Source: an uncultured Lachnospiraceae bacterium
Lineage (GTDB): Bacteria; Bacillota; Clostridia; Lachnospirales; Lachnospiraceae
Direction of reading: 5' to 3'
Length of the DNA stretch: 64,000 nucleotides
Assembly: GCA_900315735.1 (NCBI GenBank)
Contig: ONAD01000012.1
Coordinates: forward strand, 1-64,000
The position numbers and the translations under genes are program-made. The notes under the pieces were generated by a model, which worked only from the letters and a program-made list of their open reading frames with translations, made no database searches and was not told where the DNA came from. Below, piece by piece: positions 54,067 to 63,539 of this stretch (the stretch's first letter is position 1; every line of letters starts with the position of its first letter).

Positions 54067-55416
54067 TTACAGCATTGTGTTGGTAATTAATTCAGCCAGC
54101 TTCTGTGCTTCTTCTTCAATCTCGCTCTGGTTCTTTCCCTCAATCATAACTCTTACCAGCGGCTCGGTTCCGGATGGACGAATCAGTACCCTTCCTTCCC
54201 CATTGAATTTCTCTTCCAATGCCTTGATTGCCTCTGCAATCTCAGTATATTCCATGAATTTTTCTTTCTTGTGATTCGGCACTTTGGCATTCACAAGTGC
54301 CTGCGGCAATACTTCCATCACCTCTGCCAGCTCAGATAATTTCCTGCCGGTTTCCTTCATTACCTGTAATAAATGAAGTCCGGAAAGAAGTCCGTCACCG
54401 GTTGTATTATCATCTAAAAATATAATATGTCCGGACTGCTCACCCCCGATATTATAGCCATTCTCCAGCATATTTTCAAGGACATATCTGTCTCCGACCT
54501 TGGTTTTCTCTACATGGATGCCTTCCCGCTCTCCCATCAGACTGAAGCCAAGATTGGTCATAACGGTTACTACAATGGTATTTTTCTTTAAAGTTCCTTT
54601 TTTCTTCATATGGCATCCACAGATTGCCATAAGCTGGTCGCCATCCACCAGGTTACCTTTTTCATCTACCGCAAGCATACGGTCAGCATCGCCATCAAAT
54701 GCAAGGCCAACGTCTGCTTTTTCATAAACAACCCTTGCCTGAAGTTCTTCCATATGGGTGGAACCGCAGTTGGCATTGATATTGGTTCCATCCGGCTTCG
54801 TATGGATAGCAACCAGATCTGCACCCAGGTCTTTTAATGTCTTAACCGATGTATAGTAGGATGCACCCTCTGCACAGTCTATCACAATCTTCATACCGGT
54901 CAAATCAACCGGCACACATTTCTTCATGAATTTCACATATTCATCACGCAAATCAAAACGATAGTCAATTCTTCCCACACCGGATCCAATTGGCAGTACA
55001 ACATCTTTCATATTATTGCGGATCAGCTCTTCGATTTCATCTTCCAACGCATCAGAAAGCTTATATCCGTCTCCATTAAAGAATTTGATTCCGTTAAATT
55101 CCATCGGATTATGGGATGCGGAAATCACAACGCCTGCATCTACTTTATGTTTTCTGGTCAGATAGGCAATCGCCGGTGTCGGCATTACCCCTACATAGAT
55201 TGCATTGGCTCCTACAGAACAGATTCCTGCCATCAGTGCATTGGCAAGCATTCCACCTGAAATTCTTGTATCACATCCTACAATTAATGTCGGCTGATGT
55301 TCCTGCTCTTTCGTCAGCACATAGGCACCTGCCTGCCCAAGCTTTGTTGCCAGTTCAATGGTCAGCTCCGCTCCTGCAATACCTCTTACACCATCTGTTC
55401 CAAACATTCTGCTCAT
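54067..55416 (-). CDS. glmM: phosphoglucosamine mutase
   Basis: The 449-residue enzyme starts [15 protein letters not shown] and has [12 protein letters not shown] with the phosphoserine S101, FDGDADRM for Mg binding and [12 protein letters not shown]. It converts glucosamine-6-phosphate to glucosamine-1-phosphate for UDP-GlcNAc. Its ATG is 3 nt after the cdaR stop, the usual cdaA-cdaR-glmM order of Bacillota. Confidence 0.97.
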   Translation of the reverse strand: MSRMFGTDGVRGIAGAELTIELATKLGQAGAYVLTKEQEHQPTLIVGCDTRISGGMLANALMAGICSVGANAIYVGVMPTPAIAYLTRKHKVDAGVVISASHNPMEFNGIKFFNGDGYKLSDALEDEIEELIRNNMKDVVLPIGSGVGRIDYRFDLRDEYVKFMKKCVPVDLTGMKIVIDCAEGASYYTSVKTLKDLGADLVAIHTKPDGTNINANCGSTHMEELQARVVYEKADVGLAFDGDADRMLAVDEKGNLVDGDQLMAICGCHMKKKGTLKKNTIVVTVMTNLGFSLMGEREGIHVEKTKVGDRYVLENMLENGYNIGGEQSGHIIFLDDNTTGDGLLSGLHLLQVMKETGRKLSELAEVMEVLPQALVNAKVPNHKKEKFMEYTEIAEAIKALEEKFNGEGRVLIRPSGTEPLVRVMIEGKNQSEIEEEAQKLAELITNTML

Positions 55417-55419
55417 TTT

Positions 55420-56802
55420 CTAATCTTCCTCCGAATTTCCATTATTCGTATTATTTCCATTGGTACTGCCCATTCCCGTTTCTGTACCACCATTCGAACC
55501 CGTATGGGTTCCATTGTCATTTCCGGTATTCGTGGTATCTGATGTATCTTCTGATTTCTTTGTTATGGTTATCACTGCAGACTGTGTTCCATTTACGGAA
55601 TATAAGCTGTCATCCAGCTCCAGGGTAACTGTTACGGTATGATTACCTTCTGCCAGTCCTGCTGCATTTACATTTCCCTTAATGCTGTCTGCCATAAGTT
55701 TATCCAGATCATTCCGCAGTCCCTTTAAGGTTATTGTAACTGTACTCTCTGCAAAGACCGCTTCATAACCCTCTTTCAGATTCTGAATTGCAATGTTTTC
55801 AACCGGTACGCTATAAGATTCTGATACAATCTGCTCCACCACTGCGGTTACTTCAACATTCAGATTGTCAGCATCGACCACCTCTACATCATCCGGCAGA
55901 TAAGAAGAAATGTTAATTGTCTTCACTACATTGCCAGTTGCATCGCTGATATCCAGCTGGTCTGACGGAATCACAATACTTCCGGCTGCATTCAGCGCTT
56001 CCGGTGTTCCCTTTATCGCTATCTTATTCGGATTAATCGTCACTCCGGTGCATACAAATCCATCTGCAACCGTTCCACTCGGTTCAATTTCTACTGAAAG
56101 GTTACGGATATTAAGTATCGTAGCCGAAATTGTCACTTTATCAATATTAAAATTCAGCTTTGAGGTGTCTACCGCCTCACCGTTTGCATTATATACAACC
56201 GGGACTACACTATCCGTCAAGTCTGCGGATGCACCTGTTACATCAATGGTTGCTTCTACATGATCAATCTGATTCACCACCGATTCCGGTCCGGTTACTT
56301 TTAAGATGTTCGGAGATACCCGCACATCTCCCACCGCATAATTCTCAGCTGCATCTCCTACTGTTTTTGCCTTAATAGAAAACTGTGACAGCATCAGATC
56401 TTCTACATTTACTTCCATATACTGTGTTTTGCCCTGGAAGTTCACCGCAGACGCATATCGTGTTGCAGTTATCTCAATCGGTACCCGGTATACACCGTCT
56501 ACCTGCTCAACATTTTCCATATCTGCTACTGCCCGGAAGTCAGTATTGCTCAAGTTCTTCATAACAGAACGCACAGTAGAAACCTTAAAGGTTACCTGCA
56601 GATTACTGTCCTTTGCTTCAAAGTATTTGCCCTGCTGTGTCATATAATCCGAATTGGTTATCGTAATAGACGTGGTAAAGTTCTTCGCCTGTGTCGGATC
56701 ATCAATGTTGACAACAACAAGCCACAGCACAACAGAGAAGAATAATGCTGCAACCTTCAGTCCAAAATTATTCGTCACCAGTTTTGTCAGCTTTTTTAAC
56801 AT
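55420..56802 (-). CDS. cdaR: YbbR-domain regulator of diadenylate cyclase
   Basis: The 460-residue protein has one N-terminal helix (VAALFFSVVLWLVVV) and about four YbbR repeats outside the membrane (for example VSPNILKVTGPESVVNQID and INPNKIAIKGTPEALN). It ends in a low-complexity tail rich in Asn, Gly, Thr and Ser. CdaR binds CdaA and tunes its activity. It overlaps cdaA by 35 nt and has GAGGAGG 7 nt before its ATG. Confidence 0.92.
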   Translation of the reverse strand: MLKKLTKLVTNNFGLKVAALFFSVVLWLVVVNIDDPTQAKNFTTSITITNSDYMTQQGKYFEAKDSNLQVTFKVSTVRSVMKNLSNTDFRAVADMENVEQVDGVYRVPIEITATRYASAVNFQGKTQYMEVNVEDLMLSQFSIKAKTVGDAAENYAVGDVRVSPNILKVTGPESVVNQIDHVEATIDVTGASADLTDSVVPVVYNANGEAVDTSKLNFNIDKVTISATILNIRNLSVEIEPSGTVADGFVCTGVTINPNKIAIKGTPEALNAAGSIVIPSDQLDISDATGNVVKTINISSYLPDDVEVVDADNLNVEVTAVVEQIVSESYSVPVENIAIQNLKEGYEAVFAESTVTITLKGLRNDLDKLMADSIKGNVNAAGLAEGNHTVTVTLELDDSLYSVNGTQSAVITITKKSEDTSDTTNTGNDNGTHTGSNGGTETGMGSTNGNNTNNGNSEED

Positions 56803-57688
56803 TGCGTAACCTCCTCTTCAGTAATTGGAAGCGCTTTGGTTCGATATTGCTGCTCTGGAGAAATTTCAGTTTGCTGCGCAGAAACTCCGCATCCACATTA
56901 CGGTACAGCTGTCCACCCATCGCAATAGAAACCTTTCCGGTTTCCTCTGATACCACAATTGTAAGAGAATCACTCACTTCACTAATTCCAACTGCTGCAC
57001 GATGTCTGGTTCCCAGATCCTTGCTCAGTTCCAGGCTGTCAGACAGTGGCAGATAACAGGTTGCAGAGACAACCCTGTCCCCACGTACAATAATAGCTCC
57101 GTCATGTAACGGAGTGTTCTTTTCAAATATATTAATCAGAAGCTGGCTTGATACCAGGGAATCCAGCGCAATACCAGTTCTTTCGTATTCTGTCAGCATA
57201 ATTTCATTTTCTACTACAATCAGGGCTCCGGTCTTCACCTTACCCATCTCATAGCTTGCCTTTACCAGTTCTCCAATCGTATGGTCATTGAAACGTTCCA
57301 CTCCGTTTTTTCCAAAATCAAAAGAAAAGAGGGATGAAATAAATTTTTTTCGTCCCAATTCTTCCAGTGCTTTCCGGAGCTCCGGCTGGAAGATAACAAC
57401 GATTGCAATAATTGCTACATTAATCGTCTTCTCTGCTATCCAGAGAATTGTATTCATCTGGAAGATTGCTGCCACAAGTACAAACGCTAAAATCACAAGA
57501 ATTCCTTTTAACAGCATCCATGCCCTTGTATCCTTAATCCATTTCAGGACGTGATAAAACAGGAACGCAATAATAAGCATTTCTACAATATCAGTCTTTG
57601 ATACCGTAATGTTCAAAACGCTTACCCACGCCAGATAATTTTCTTTAAAATTTTCCAACACTGTCAAAAATGACTGCACCTGTTCCAC
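56768..57688 (-). CDS. cdaA: diadenylate cyclase
   Basis: This 306-residue protein has three N-terminal helices followed by the DAC domain: LHDGAIIVRGDRV (DGA motif) and LGTRHRAAVGISE (RHR motif). It makes c-di-AMP. The first codon is GTG; AGAGAGG is only about 2 nt before it, and a GTG three codons later is better spaced, so the start is uncertain by a few residues. It overlaps cdaR. Confidence 0.94.
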   Translation of the reverse strand: MEQVQSFLTVLENFKENYLAWVSVLNITVSKTDIVEMLIIAFLFYHVLKWIKDTRAWMLLKGILVILAFVLVAAIFQMNTILWIAEKTINVAIIAIVVIFQPELRKALEELGRKKFISSLFSFDFGKNGVERFNDHTIGELVKASYEMGKVKTGALIVVENEIMLTEYERTGIALDSLVSSQLLINIFEKNTPLHDGAIIVRGDRVVSATCYLPLSDSLELSKDLGTRHRAAVGISEVSDSLTIVVSEETGKVSIAMGGQLYRNVDAEFLRSKLKFLQSSNIEPKRFQLLKRRLRNVKKADKTGDE

Positions 57689-57700
57689 TTCCTCTCTGTC

Positions 57701-58702
57701 TTATTTCAGCAAATCTTCGTCTATATCCATTTCCTCTGCCAATGCTTTGCGGGAAATACGTTCTTTTTCCTCATCCTTGGCTGCGATACGTTTTACCCTT
57801 TTCTCCTTGGTTGTAACATAAATCTTCGGTACCGCCTTTACATAATAGTAATATTCATCATCCTCAAACTGTACCCGTTCTGTCCTGCTATAATCCAGGT
57901 TAAAGAACAGGAACTGCTGTATCAATGCAATCACCGTAGAAATTACGCCTCCTACAATAATCCAGACGATTTGTCCCTTGATTCCCAGCATTACAAAACC
58001 GCTGATCAGCACAGTAAGTCCAATCAGAATACCAGCCAGTGACGCCACTGTCCATGCATAATCTATGGACAGGCGGCGCACTACATAAACCACCAGTAAA
58101 ATCACAATAAAAGTTGCCAGTACCAGATACATTTCCTTATTTCCCAGCAGCTGGTTGATTGCTACCACCATCTTAGAAGCCGCATTGCTGTCCTCTTCCA
58201 CTGCACTTAATACTGCCTCATTTTCCTTTATTCCCTTCAGGAAATAAAACATCACAGTTCCGCTCACAATAGATGCAGCAGATGCCGGTGTCCGCAACAG
58301 TCCTGCCGAAATCGGCATGATATACGGGGTATGTAATGCAAATGTTATCGGTGTCAGCACTGCATAATAACCATCTTTTGGTGAAAACCGTAAATACAGC
58401 AGTGCGATAACCAGCATAAGAATCAGTCCTACCACGCATACATCCATAGACAGTGCAAATAAATGTGCAGCAATCAGAATGAACGCAAACAACAGGATAG
58501 CATTGACCGGAAGAACCGCACATAACAGTGCCAGTACCAGTGTTACCGGAAGTCCGGCCAGTCTGGTCATATAGCCAATATTTTGATTGATCAGCAGAAA
58601 TACCACTGTTGCCAGAATAAACTTAAGTACCGGCACCACATATATTTCATTTTTTCCAAAAAAGCGGATTAACCGCTCCTTCAGTTCGAGTAAACCCGTC
58701 AT
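57701..58702 (-). CDS. multi-span membrane protein upstream of cdaA
   Basis: The start at 58702 (MTGLLELKERL) is chosen because GGGAGG lies 6 nt upstream; the frame is open 15 codons more. The 333-residue protein has about nine helices in the first 270 residues and a charged cytoplasmic tail with YYYYVKAVPKIYVTTKEKRV. I do not recognise a family. It lies 12 nt before cdaA and could affect c-di-AMP signalling or wall synthesis; this is only from position. Confidence 0.75.
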   Translation of the reverse strand: MTGLLELKERLIRFFGKNEIYVVPVLKFILATVVFLLINQNIGYMTRLAGLPVTLVLALLCAVLPVNAILLFAFILIAAHLFALSMDVCVVGLILMLVIALLYLRFSPKDGYYAVLTPITFALHTPYIMPISAGLLRTPASAASIVSGTVMFYFLKGIKENEAVLSAVEEDSNAASKMVVAINQLLGNKEMYLVLATFIVILLVVYVVRRLSIDYAWTVASLAGILIGLTVLISGFVMLGIKGQIVWIIVGGVISTVIALIQQFLFFNLDYSRTERVQFEDDEYYYYVKAVPKIYVTTKEKRVKRIAAKDEEKERISRKALAEEMDIDEDLLK

Positions 58703-58703
58703 C

Positions 58704-59126
58704 CTAAACCTCCCAGTCATCCGTATTAGATATATTTTCTTCCTCACGATACAGACTGCTCACCCTCTTCAGTCTGTTATAATATTCCTTTACCTGTTTT
58801 CTCCCCTTCGTATATCTGCGATTATAAATGATATAAGTAATAATCAGATAGGCAGCAAGAAATACCAGATAGACCACAACAACCCGGATGTCGAAGCCAA
58901 CCAGGTCTATGTTGTTAATTTTCTTTGCCAGATTCTCCATATCACAGAAAAGCCACAGCACAAAAAGAAGTCCAAACGCAATGGTTCCGGCAAAAAAGCT
59001 TTTTATCAACTCAATCGCAACATAATCTCTTCTGAAATACTGTGTTGCTTTCTGGCAGGATTTACTTTCTTCGTTCTCGAATTCTGCCAGCTTTGTCATA
59101 TGTCTGACGCGTTCTTTACTAATCAT
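58704..59126 (-). CDS. small membrane protein, first gene of the cdaA unit
   Basis: The 140-residue protein has two hydrophobic helices (about 44-65 and 80-103) and charged ends; the tail YTKGRKQVKEYYNRLKRVSS is basic. No family recognised. An AGGAGC ribosome site precedes the ATG, and its stop is 1 nt before the next gene's ATG. It is the first gene after the promoter at 59153-59161. Confidence 0.7.
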   Translation of the reverse strand: MISKERVRHMTKLAEFENEESKSCQKATQYFRRDYVAIELIKSFFAGTIAFGLLFVLWLFCDMENLAKKINNIDLVGFDIRVVVVYLVFLAAYLIITYIIYNRRYTKGRKQVKEYYNRLKRVSSLYREEENISNTDDWEV

Positions 59127-59152
59127 ACTCTGCTCCTAAACAAACTCTCTAT

Positions 59153-59161
59153 AGTATAACA
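59153..59161 (-). promoter_or_regulatory. extended -10 promoter of the cdaA unit
   Basis: On the minus strand TGTTATACT fits an extended -10, 27 nt before the ATG at 59126. A weak -35 (TTTTCA) lies 17 nt further up. Confidence 0.6.
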
Positions 59162-59186
59162 TAGATATTATCTTCTGAAAAGAAAA

Positions 59187-59212
59187 AACTGCCGCCATTC
59201 CCCGCGGCAGTT
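59187..59212 (-). terminator. Rho-independent terminator after yvyF
   Basis: AACTGCCGC (59187-59195) and GCGGCAGTT (59204-59212) form a 9-bp GC-rich stem with an 8-nt loop. On the minus strand it is followed by a T-rich tract, so it ends the comFC-yvyF transcript. Confidence 0.9.
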
Positions 59213-59224
59213 CTTAATCTACAG

Positions 59225-59626
59225 TTACAGATATCTCATCTTATCTCTTTCTTTTTGTCTCTTATCCACCTGAGGTGCCACCGGTTCTGTCTTTATTACA
59301 CTCTGGAAATCTGTTTCCATCTTGCGCTTGCATTTCTCACAGAAACGTCCTGTTTTAATAATCGTTCCACATCCTTCACATTCAAGACCCAGTGGTGAAT
59401 CTTCTGAAAAGACAAGTCTTTCTTCACGCACCCACTGTTTAATCTGTTTTACAGAAACATCATTATCTTCCGATACAACCTGTATCGGAGCATTCGGGTT
59501 CTGCCGCAAATATTCTTTTACCTCCTGGAACTTCTCTTCCAGTTTATCTTTGCAGGCTTTACATAACGGTACGCCCCCATAATAATTAAATAATCTTCCG
59601 CATCCTTTGCAGTTTCTTACGTCCAT
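59225..59626 (-). CDS. yvyF: YvyF-like zinc-ribbon protein
   Basis: This 133-residue protein has an N-terminal C-x2-C...C-x2-C (CKGCGRLF, CKACKD), the pattern VKEYLRQNPNAPIQVVSED and a helix-turn-helix-like VSVKQIKQWVREERL. A second pair, CEGCGTII and CEKCKRK, follows. This matches YvyF (flagellar operon protein) in length and layout. In Bacillus yvyF also follows comFC. Function is not established; flagellar genes are not seen here. Confidence 0.82.
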   Translation of the reverse strand: MDVRNCKGCGRLFNYYGGVPLCKACKDKLEEKFQEVKEYLRQNPNAPIQVVSEDNDVSVKQIKQWVREERLVFSEDSPLGLECEGCGTIIKTGRFCEKCKRKMETDFQSVIKTEPVAPQVDKRQKERDKMRYL

Positions 59627-59637
59627 TCTTTCTCCTC

Positions 59638-60336
59638 CTAATGTCCCCTGCCAATGCTAATGCAAAGTACATAAACCTTTTGTATTCCTGATTTCTTTAA
59701 ACATTCTGCTGCCGCATCCACGGTACTTCCGGTAGTATAAATGTCATCTACAAGCAGAACTTTTCTTAATTGTACTATATTTTGTGCGAATATAAAAGCC
59801 TTTTTCAGATTTTTCTTGCGTTCCCGGTCATCAAGTTCCTTCTGGGGTCTGGTATTTATGCAGCGGATTAACAGCTTTTTCTCCACCGGAATTCCGGTTC
59901 GCCTTCCGATTTCCTCTGCAAAGAGTTCTGCCTGATTATACCCCCGCTCCCGTCTGCGTTTCCGATGCAGCGGAACCGGAATAATCGCTTCGATGCCAAG
60001 CATGGATATCCACCTGCCATACTGTTCATATGCCGCTTTCCCATAAAATGCTGCATATTCTCTCCGGTTGGCATATTTAAACCGGTACAAGGAACGCTGC
60101 AGGGCTCCCTGATAGACAAATACTGCTTTTCCCACATCAAAAGAATGTTTCTTCCTGCCGCAGTCACCGCAGTATTCCTTTCTGTCATTTTCCATGGGCT
60201 TTCCACACTGCTTGCAGACCGGTTCTTTCACCAGTTCAACCTTTCCTGTGCATCCCGGGCAAAGTTCTCTGTCCGGTGCGATTACTTCATCACACAGCGG
60301 GCATCTTCTTGGAAATAATACATCCAGTATGTTCAT
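59638..60336 (-). CDS. comFC: ComFC-like phosphoribosyltransferase
   Basis: The start at 60336 (MNILDVLFPRRCPLC) is chosen because GAAAGGA precedes it; the frame goes 13 codons further. The 232-residue protein has Zn-type cysteine pairs (CPLCDEV, CPGC, CKQCGKP, CGDCGRKK) and a PRTase motif LLVDDIYTTGST. It fits ComFC, needed for DNA uptake in competent bacteria. The comFA helicase gene is not next to it; a recD2-like helicase lies beyond the ABC transporter. Confidence 0.9.
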   Translation of the reverse strand: MNILDVLFPRRCPLCDEVIAPDRELCPGCTGKVELVKEPVCKQCGKPMENDRKEYCGDCGRKKHSFDVGKAVFVYQGALQRSLYRFKYANRREYAAFYGKAAYEQYGRWISMLGIEAIIPVPLHRKRRRERGYNQAELFAEEIGRRTGIPVEKKLLIRCINTRPQKELDDRERKKNLKKAFIFAQNIVQLRKVLLVDDIYTTGSTVDAAAECLKKSGIQKVYVLCISIGRGH

Positions 60337-60452
60337 GTTTTCCTTTCCAAAAACTCTCTTTGCACATATTAACACAGTCCCATTTGCAAAAACATTAACA
60401 TTCTCTTAATTTTTCCTGATAAAACAGGGATTCATTTCTTGGCTTATTTTTA

Positions 60453-60481
60453 TTGACTTATTTTTCTCTACTTATTATAAT
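60453..60481 (+). promoter_or_regulatory. sigma-A-type promoter of the ABC transporter
   Basis: TTGACT (60453-60458), a 17-nt spacer and TATAAT (60476-60481) lie 94 nt before the lipoprotein ATG. Five of six -35 bases and all -10 bases match consensus. Confidence 0.88.
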
Positions 60482-60494
60482 TAGACTATTCGAA

Positions 60495-60538
60495 TTAACG
60501 CTTTAATGCATAAACGCACAGACGCACGAACGCGTTAA
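60495..60538 (+). repeat. inverted and short direct repeats in the ABC transporter leader
   Basis: TTAACGC (60495-60501) and GCGTTAA (60532-60538) form a 7-bp inverted repeat. Between them ACGCAC recurs with an 8-nt period (about 60514-60533). The element lies just after the promoter, so it could be an operator or an RNA stem; I see no known riboswitch or T-box. Confidence 0.5.
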
Positions 60539-60575
60539 ATCAAAAAAATATTACATATTTCAGGAGGAAATTATT

Positions 60576-61586
60576 ATGAAAAAAATGAAGAAATTTCTCT
60601 CTCTTTCAGTTGCAGCAGTTCTTGCACTCAGCATGACCGCCTGTGGCTCCAAAGCAGGAGATACCCAAAACGCCGACGCTACAGAGAAAAGTTCATCCAA
60701 CGCAAAGTACACCGTTGGCATCTGTCAGCTCGTACAGCATGAGGCATTAGATGCTGCAACAAAAGGATTCAAAGACTATCTTACCGAGAAATTAGGTGAT
60801 GACGTTGTATTTGATGAGCAGAATGCCCAGGGTGATTCCGCAACATGTGCAACTATCGTCAACTCCTTCGTTTCCAAAAACGAAGACCTGATTCTTGCAA
60901 ATGCAACTGCTCCTCTTCAGTCTGCAGCTGCTGCAACTACAGATATTCCTATTCTTGGAACTTCCGTAACAGATTACGCAACCGCTCTTGACATTTCTGA
61001 CTGGTCAGGCACAACAGGACGTAACATTTCAGGAACTTCTGACCTGGCTCCTCTTTCCGAGCAGGCAGCTATGTTAAATGAGTTATTCCCGGATGCCAAA
61101 AATGTCGGACTGCTTTACTGCTCTGCAGAAGCAAACTCCCAGTATCAGATTGACGTTATCAAAGAAGAATTAGAAAAATTAAATTACACCTGTACTGCTT
61201 ATTCTTTCGTTGACTCCAACGATATTGCAAGCGTTGTCCAGAGTGCTGTAAACAGCAATGATGTTCTTTACATCCCTACTGATAACACAGCAGCTTCCAA
61301 TACCGAAGTTATCAACAACATTGCTTCTGAAGCAGGTGTTCCAATCATCGCAGGCGAAGCAGGTATCTGTAAAGGATGTGGCGTTGCAACCTTATCTATC
61401 AGCTACTACGACCTTGGATACCAGACAGGTAAAATGGCATACGAAATCTTAGTAAACGGTGCAGACCCATCTACTATGGAAGTTGAATTTGCTCCGGCTG
61501 TTACCAAACAGTACAACCCTGACATCTGTGAAAAACTTGGTATCACTGTTCCAGATGATTACGAAGCTTTAGATATGTCTGAGTAA
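60576..61586 (+). CDS. ABC transporter substrate-binding lipoprotein (ABC_sub_bind type)
   Basis: The 336-residue lipoprotein has a signal peptide with the lipobox LSMTACGS. The mature part starts with YTVGICQLVQHEALDAATKG, typical of the TrpX-like ABC_sub_bind family, and has two alpha/beta lobes (NVGLLYCSAEANS, VLYIPTDNTAASN). AGGAGG lies 8 nt before the ATG. Members bind aromatic amino acids, nucleosides or other small molecules; the ligand is not readable here. First gene of a three-gene operon. Confidence 0.88.
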   Translation: MKKMKKFLSLSVAAVLALSMTACGSKAGDTQNADATEKSSSNAKYTVGICQLVQHEALDAATKGFKDYLTEKLGDDVVFDEQNAQGDSATCATIVNSFVSKNEDLILANATAPLQSAAAATTDIPILGTSVTDYATALDISDWSGTTGRNISGTSDLAPLSEQAAMLNELFPDAKNVGLLYCSAEANSQYQIDVIKEELEKLNYTCTAYSFVDSNDIASVVQSAVNSNDVLYIPTDNTAASNTEVINNIASEAGVPIIAGEAGICKGCGVATLSISYYDLGYQTGKMAYEILVNGADPSTMEVEFAPAVTKQYNPDICEKLGITVPDDYEALDMSE

Positions 61587-61630
61587 TTCATATTTTGAAA
61601 TTATTTATTTAGAAACCGGAGGAACTTATT

Positions 61631-62566
61631 GTGGAATTGCAAATTGCTGATTTAATCAATGCTATGCCCGGTGCTGTAGCCCAGGGATTAATCTGGGGCA
61701 TCATGGCAATCGGTGTATATATCACCTTTAAAATACAGGACGTAGCAGACTTAACTGTAGACGGAACCATGAGTCTTGGTGGTGCTGTCTGTGTTACCAT
61801 GGTTGCCATGGGACAGAATATCTGGGTAGCCGTTCTGGTGGCTACGCTGTCAGGTATGGTTGCAGGACTTGTTACCGGAATCTTACATACTAAAATGGGA
61901 ATTCCTGTTATCCTTGCCGGAATCCTGACCCAGCTTGGATTATACTCCATTAACCTTAAAATTCTTGGTGGTAAATCCAATCAGGCAATCAGTGCTGACA
62001 AATACAACCTGATTGTATCTTTACGTTATGTAAAGAATGTCGCTTTTTATCAGAATACTATTTTTATCGTTGCAATCTTCGTTATTGTGATTATTGCTAT
62101 TCTGTACTGGTTCTTCGGTACTGCCAGAGGCTGCTCTATCCGTGCAACCGGATGCAACCCGAATATGAGCCGTGCCCAGGGTATCAATACCAATTTCAAT
62201 ACTGTAATCGGTTTAATGATTTCCAACGGTCTGGTTGGTCTTGCCAGTGCCCTTTACGCACAGTATCAGGGCTTTGCTGATGTCAATGCCGGACGTGGTG
62301 CTATCGTAATCGGTCTTGCAGCCGTTATCATCGGTACTGTATTATTTGAAAAGATTTTCCGCAATTTCGCGCTGAAGCTGTTATCCGTAGCCATCGGTGC
62401 AGTTATCTACTACGCTGTACTTCAGATTGTTATCTGGGTTGGTCTTGATACCAACTACCTGAAACTTTTGTCAGCCGCAGTGGTTGCTATCTTCCTTGCA
62501 GTTCCTTACTGGAAGAAGAAATATTTTTCAAAACCGGTAAAGAAAGGAGTTAAAACCAATGCTTAA
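61631..62566 (+). CDS. ABC transporter permease (BPD_transp_2 type)
   Basis: The 311-residue permease has about nine helices and the family pattern FKIQDVADLTVDGTMSLGGA near residue 33, as in TrpY-like permeases. It starts with GTG, with GGAGG 8 nt upstream. It overlaps the ATPase gene by 8 nt. It should form the channel for the substrate bound by the lipoprotein. Confidence 0.9.
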   Translation: MELQIADLINAMPGAVAQGLIWGIMAIGVYITFKIQDVADLTVDGTMSLGGAVCVTMVAMGQNIWVAVLVATLSGMVAGLVTGILHTKMGIPVILAGILTQLGLYSINLKILGGKSNQAISADKYNLIVSLRYVKNVAFYQNTIFIVAIFVIVIIAILYWFFGTARGCSIRATGCNPNMSRAQGINTNFNTVIGLMISNGLVGLASALYAQYQGFADVNAGRGAIVIGLAAVIIGTVLFEKIFRNFALKLLSVAIGAVIYYAVLQIVIWVGLDTNYLKLLSAAVVAIFLAVPYWKKKYFSKPVKKGVKTNA

Positions 62567-63356
62567 AGTTGATCACATTTATAAAACATTTAATCCAGGA
62601 ACCATCAATGAAAAAACAGCTTTAAATGGTACAACTCTTACTTTAAATGAAGGTGATTTTGTTACCGTTATCGGTGGAAATGGTGCCGGAAAATCTACTA
62701 TGTTAAATGCTATCGCAGGTGTCTTTCCTGTAGATGAGGGTTCTATCTCTATCGACGGTGTGGATGTTACCAGAATGTCCGAGCACAGACGTGCCCGTTT
62801 CTTAGGCCGTGTATTTCAGGATCCTATGATGGGAACTGCCGCTACTATGGGAATTGACGAGAACCTCGCTCTCGCTGCCCGCCGTGGCAAAATCAGAGGT
62901 CTCGGAAGCGGTATTACCAAGGCAGAACGTGCTCATTACAAGGAACTGTTAAAAGAACTGGATTTAGGACTGGAAAACCGTCTTACTTCCAAAGTCGGAC
63001 TGCTTTCCGGTGGTCAGCGTCAGGCTTTAACCCTTCTGATGGCAACCTTAAACCAGCCGAAGCTGCTGCTCTTAGATGAGCATACCGCAGCACTGGACCC
63101 TAAGACCGCTGCCAAGGTTCTTACTCTTTCGGATAAAATAGTTGCAGAGCAGAACCTTACCACACTGATGGTAACACACAACATGCGTGATGCTATTGCT
63201 CACGGCAACCGTCTGATTATGATGAACGAAGGTCAGGTTATCTTAGATATCTCCGGTGAAGAGAAGAAGAATCTTACCGTAGAAGATTTGTTAGAGAAAT
63301 TTGAAGAAATCAGCGGCGAAGAGTTTGCCAATGACAAAGCTTTATTATCCAAATAA
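62559..63356 (+). CDS. ABC transporter ATP-binding protein
   Basis: This 265-residue ATPase has VIGGNGAGKSTMLN (Walker A), LSGGQRQALTLLMA (signature), LLLLDEHTAALD (Walker B, with His-Thr after the Glu) and VTHNMRDA (switch His). It completes the lipoprotein-permease-ATPase importer. The strong terminator at 63424-63470 follows. Confidence 0.93.
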   Translation: MLKVDHIYKTFNPGTINEKTALNGTTLTLNEGDFVTVIGGNGAGKSTMLNAIAGVFPVDEGSISIDGVDVTRMSEHRRARFLGRVFQDPMMGTAATMGIDENLALAARRGKIRGLGSGITKAERAHYKELLKELDLGLENRLTSKVGLLSGGQRQALTLLMATLNQPKLLLLDEHTAALDPKTAAKVLTLSDKIVAEQNLTTLMVTHNMRDAIAHGNRLIMMNEGQVILDISGEEKKNLTVEDLLEKFEEISGEEFANDKALLSK

Positions 63357-63423
63357 TTTGTTCTGCCGGTTTTTAAATAGAAATACCAAACAGCTTGCTA
63401 TGTAAGCAAGTTGTCAGATATGC

Positions 63424-63470
63424 AAAATCCAACCGAAATTCTGTACTTCACAGAATTCCGGTTGGATTTT
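63424..63470. terminator. strong terminator after the ABC transporter
   Basis: AAAATCCAACCG (63424-63435) pairs with CGGTTGGATTTT (63459-63470), and AATTCTGT pairs with ACAGAATT inside, giving a stem of about 20 bp with a 5-nt loop. T-runs follow on the plus strand and A-runs precede, so it may serve both directions between convergent genes. Confidence 0.9.
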
Positions 63471-63539
63471 CTTTATTTCCCGGCAACCGTAAGAAGCTGC
63501 CAGGGGCATGTTCTGCAGATTTATGTGGCAAAACACTAT

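Noticed and set aside
60482-60575. T-box or tryptophan riboswitch before the importer
   Set aside because: No T-box consensus or terminator/antiterminator pair is visible in the 94-nt leader.
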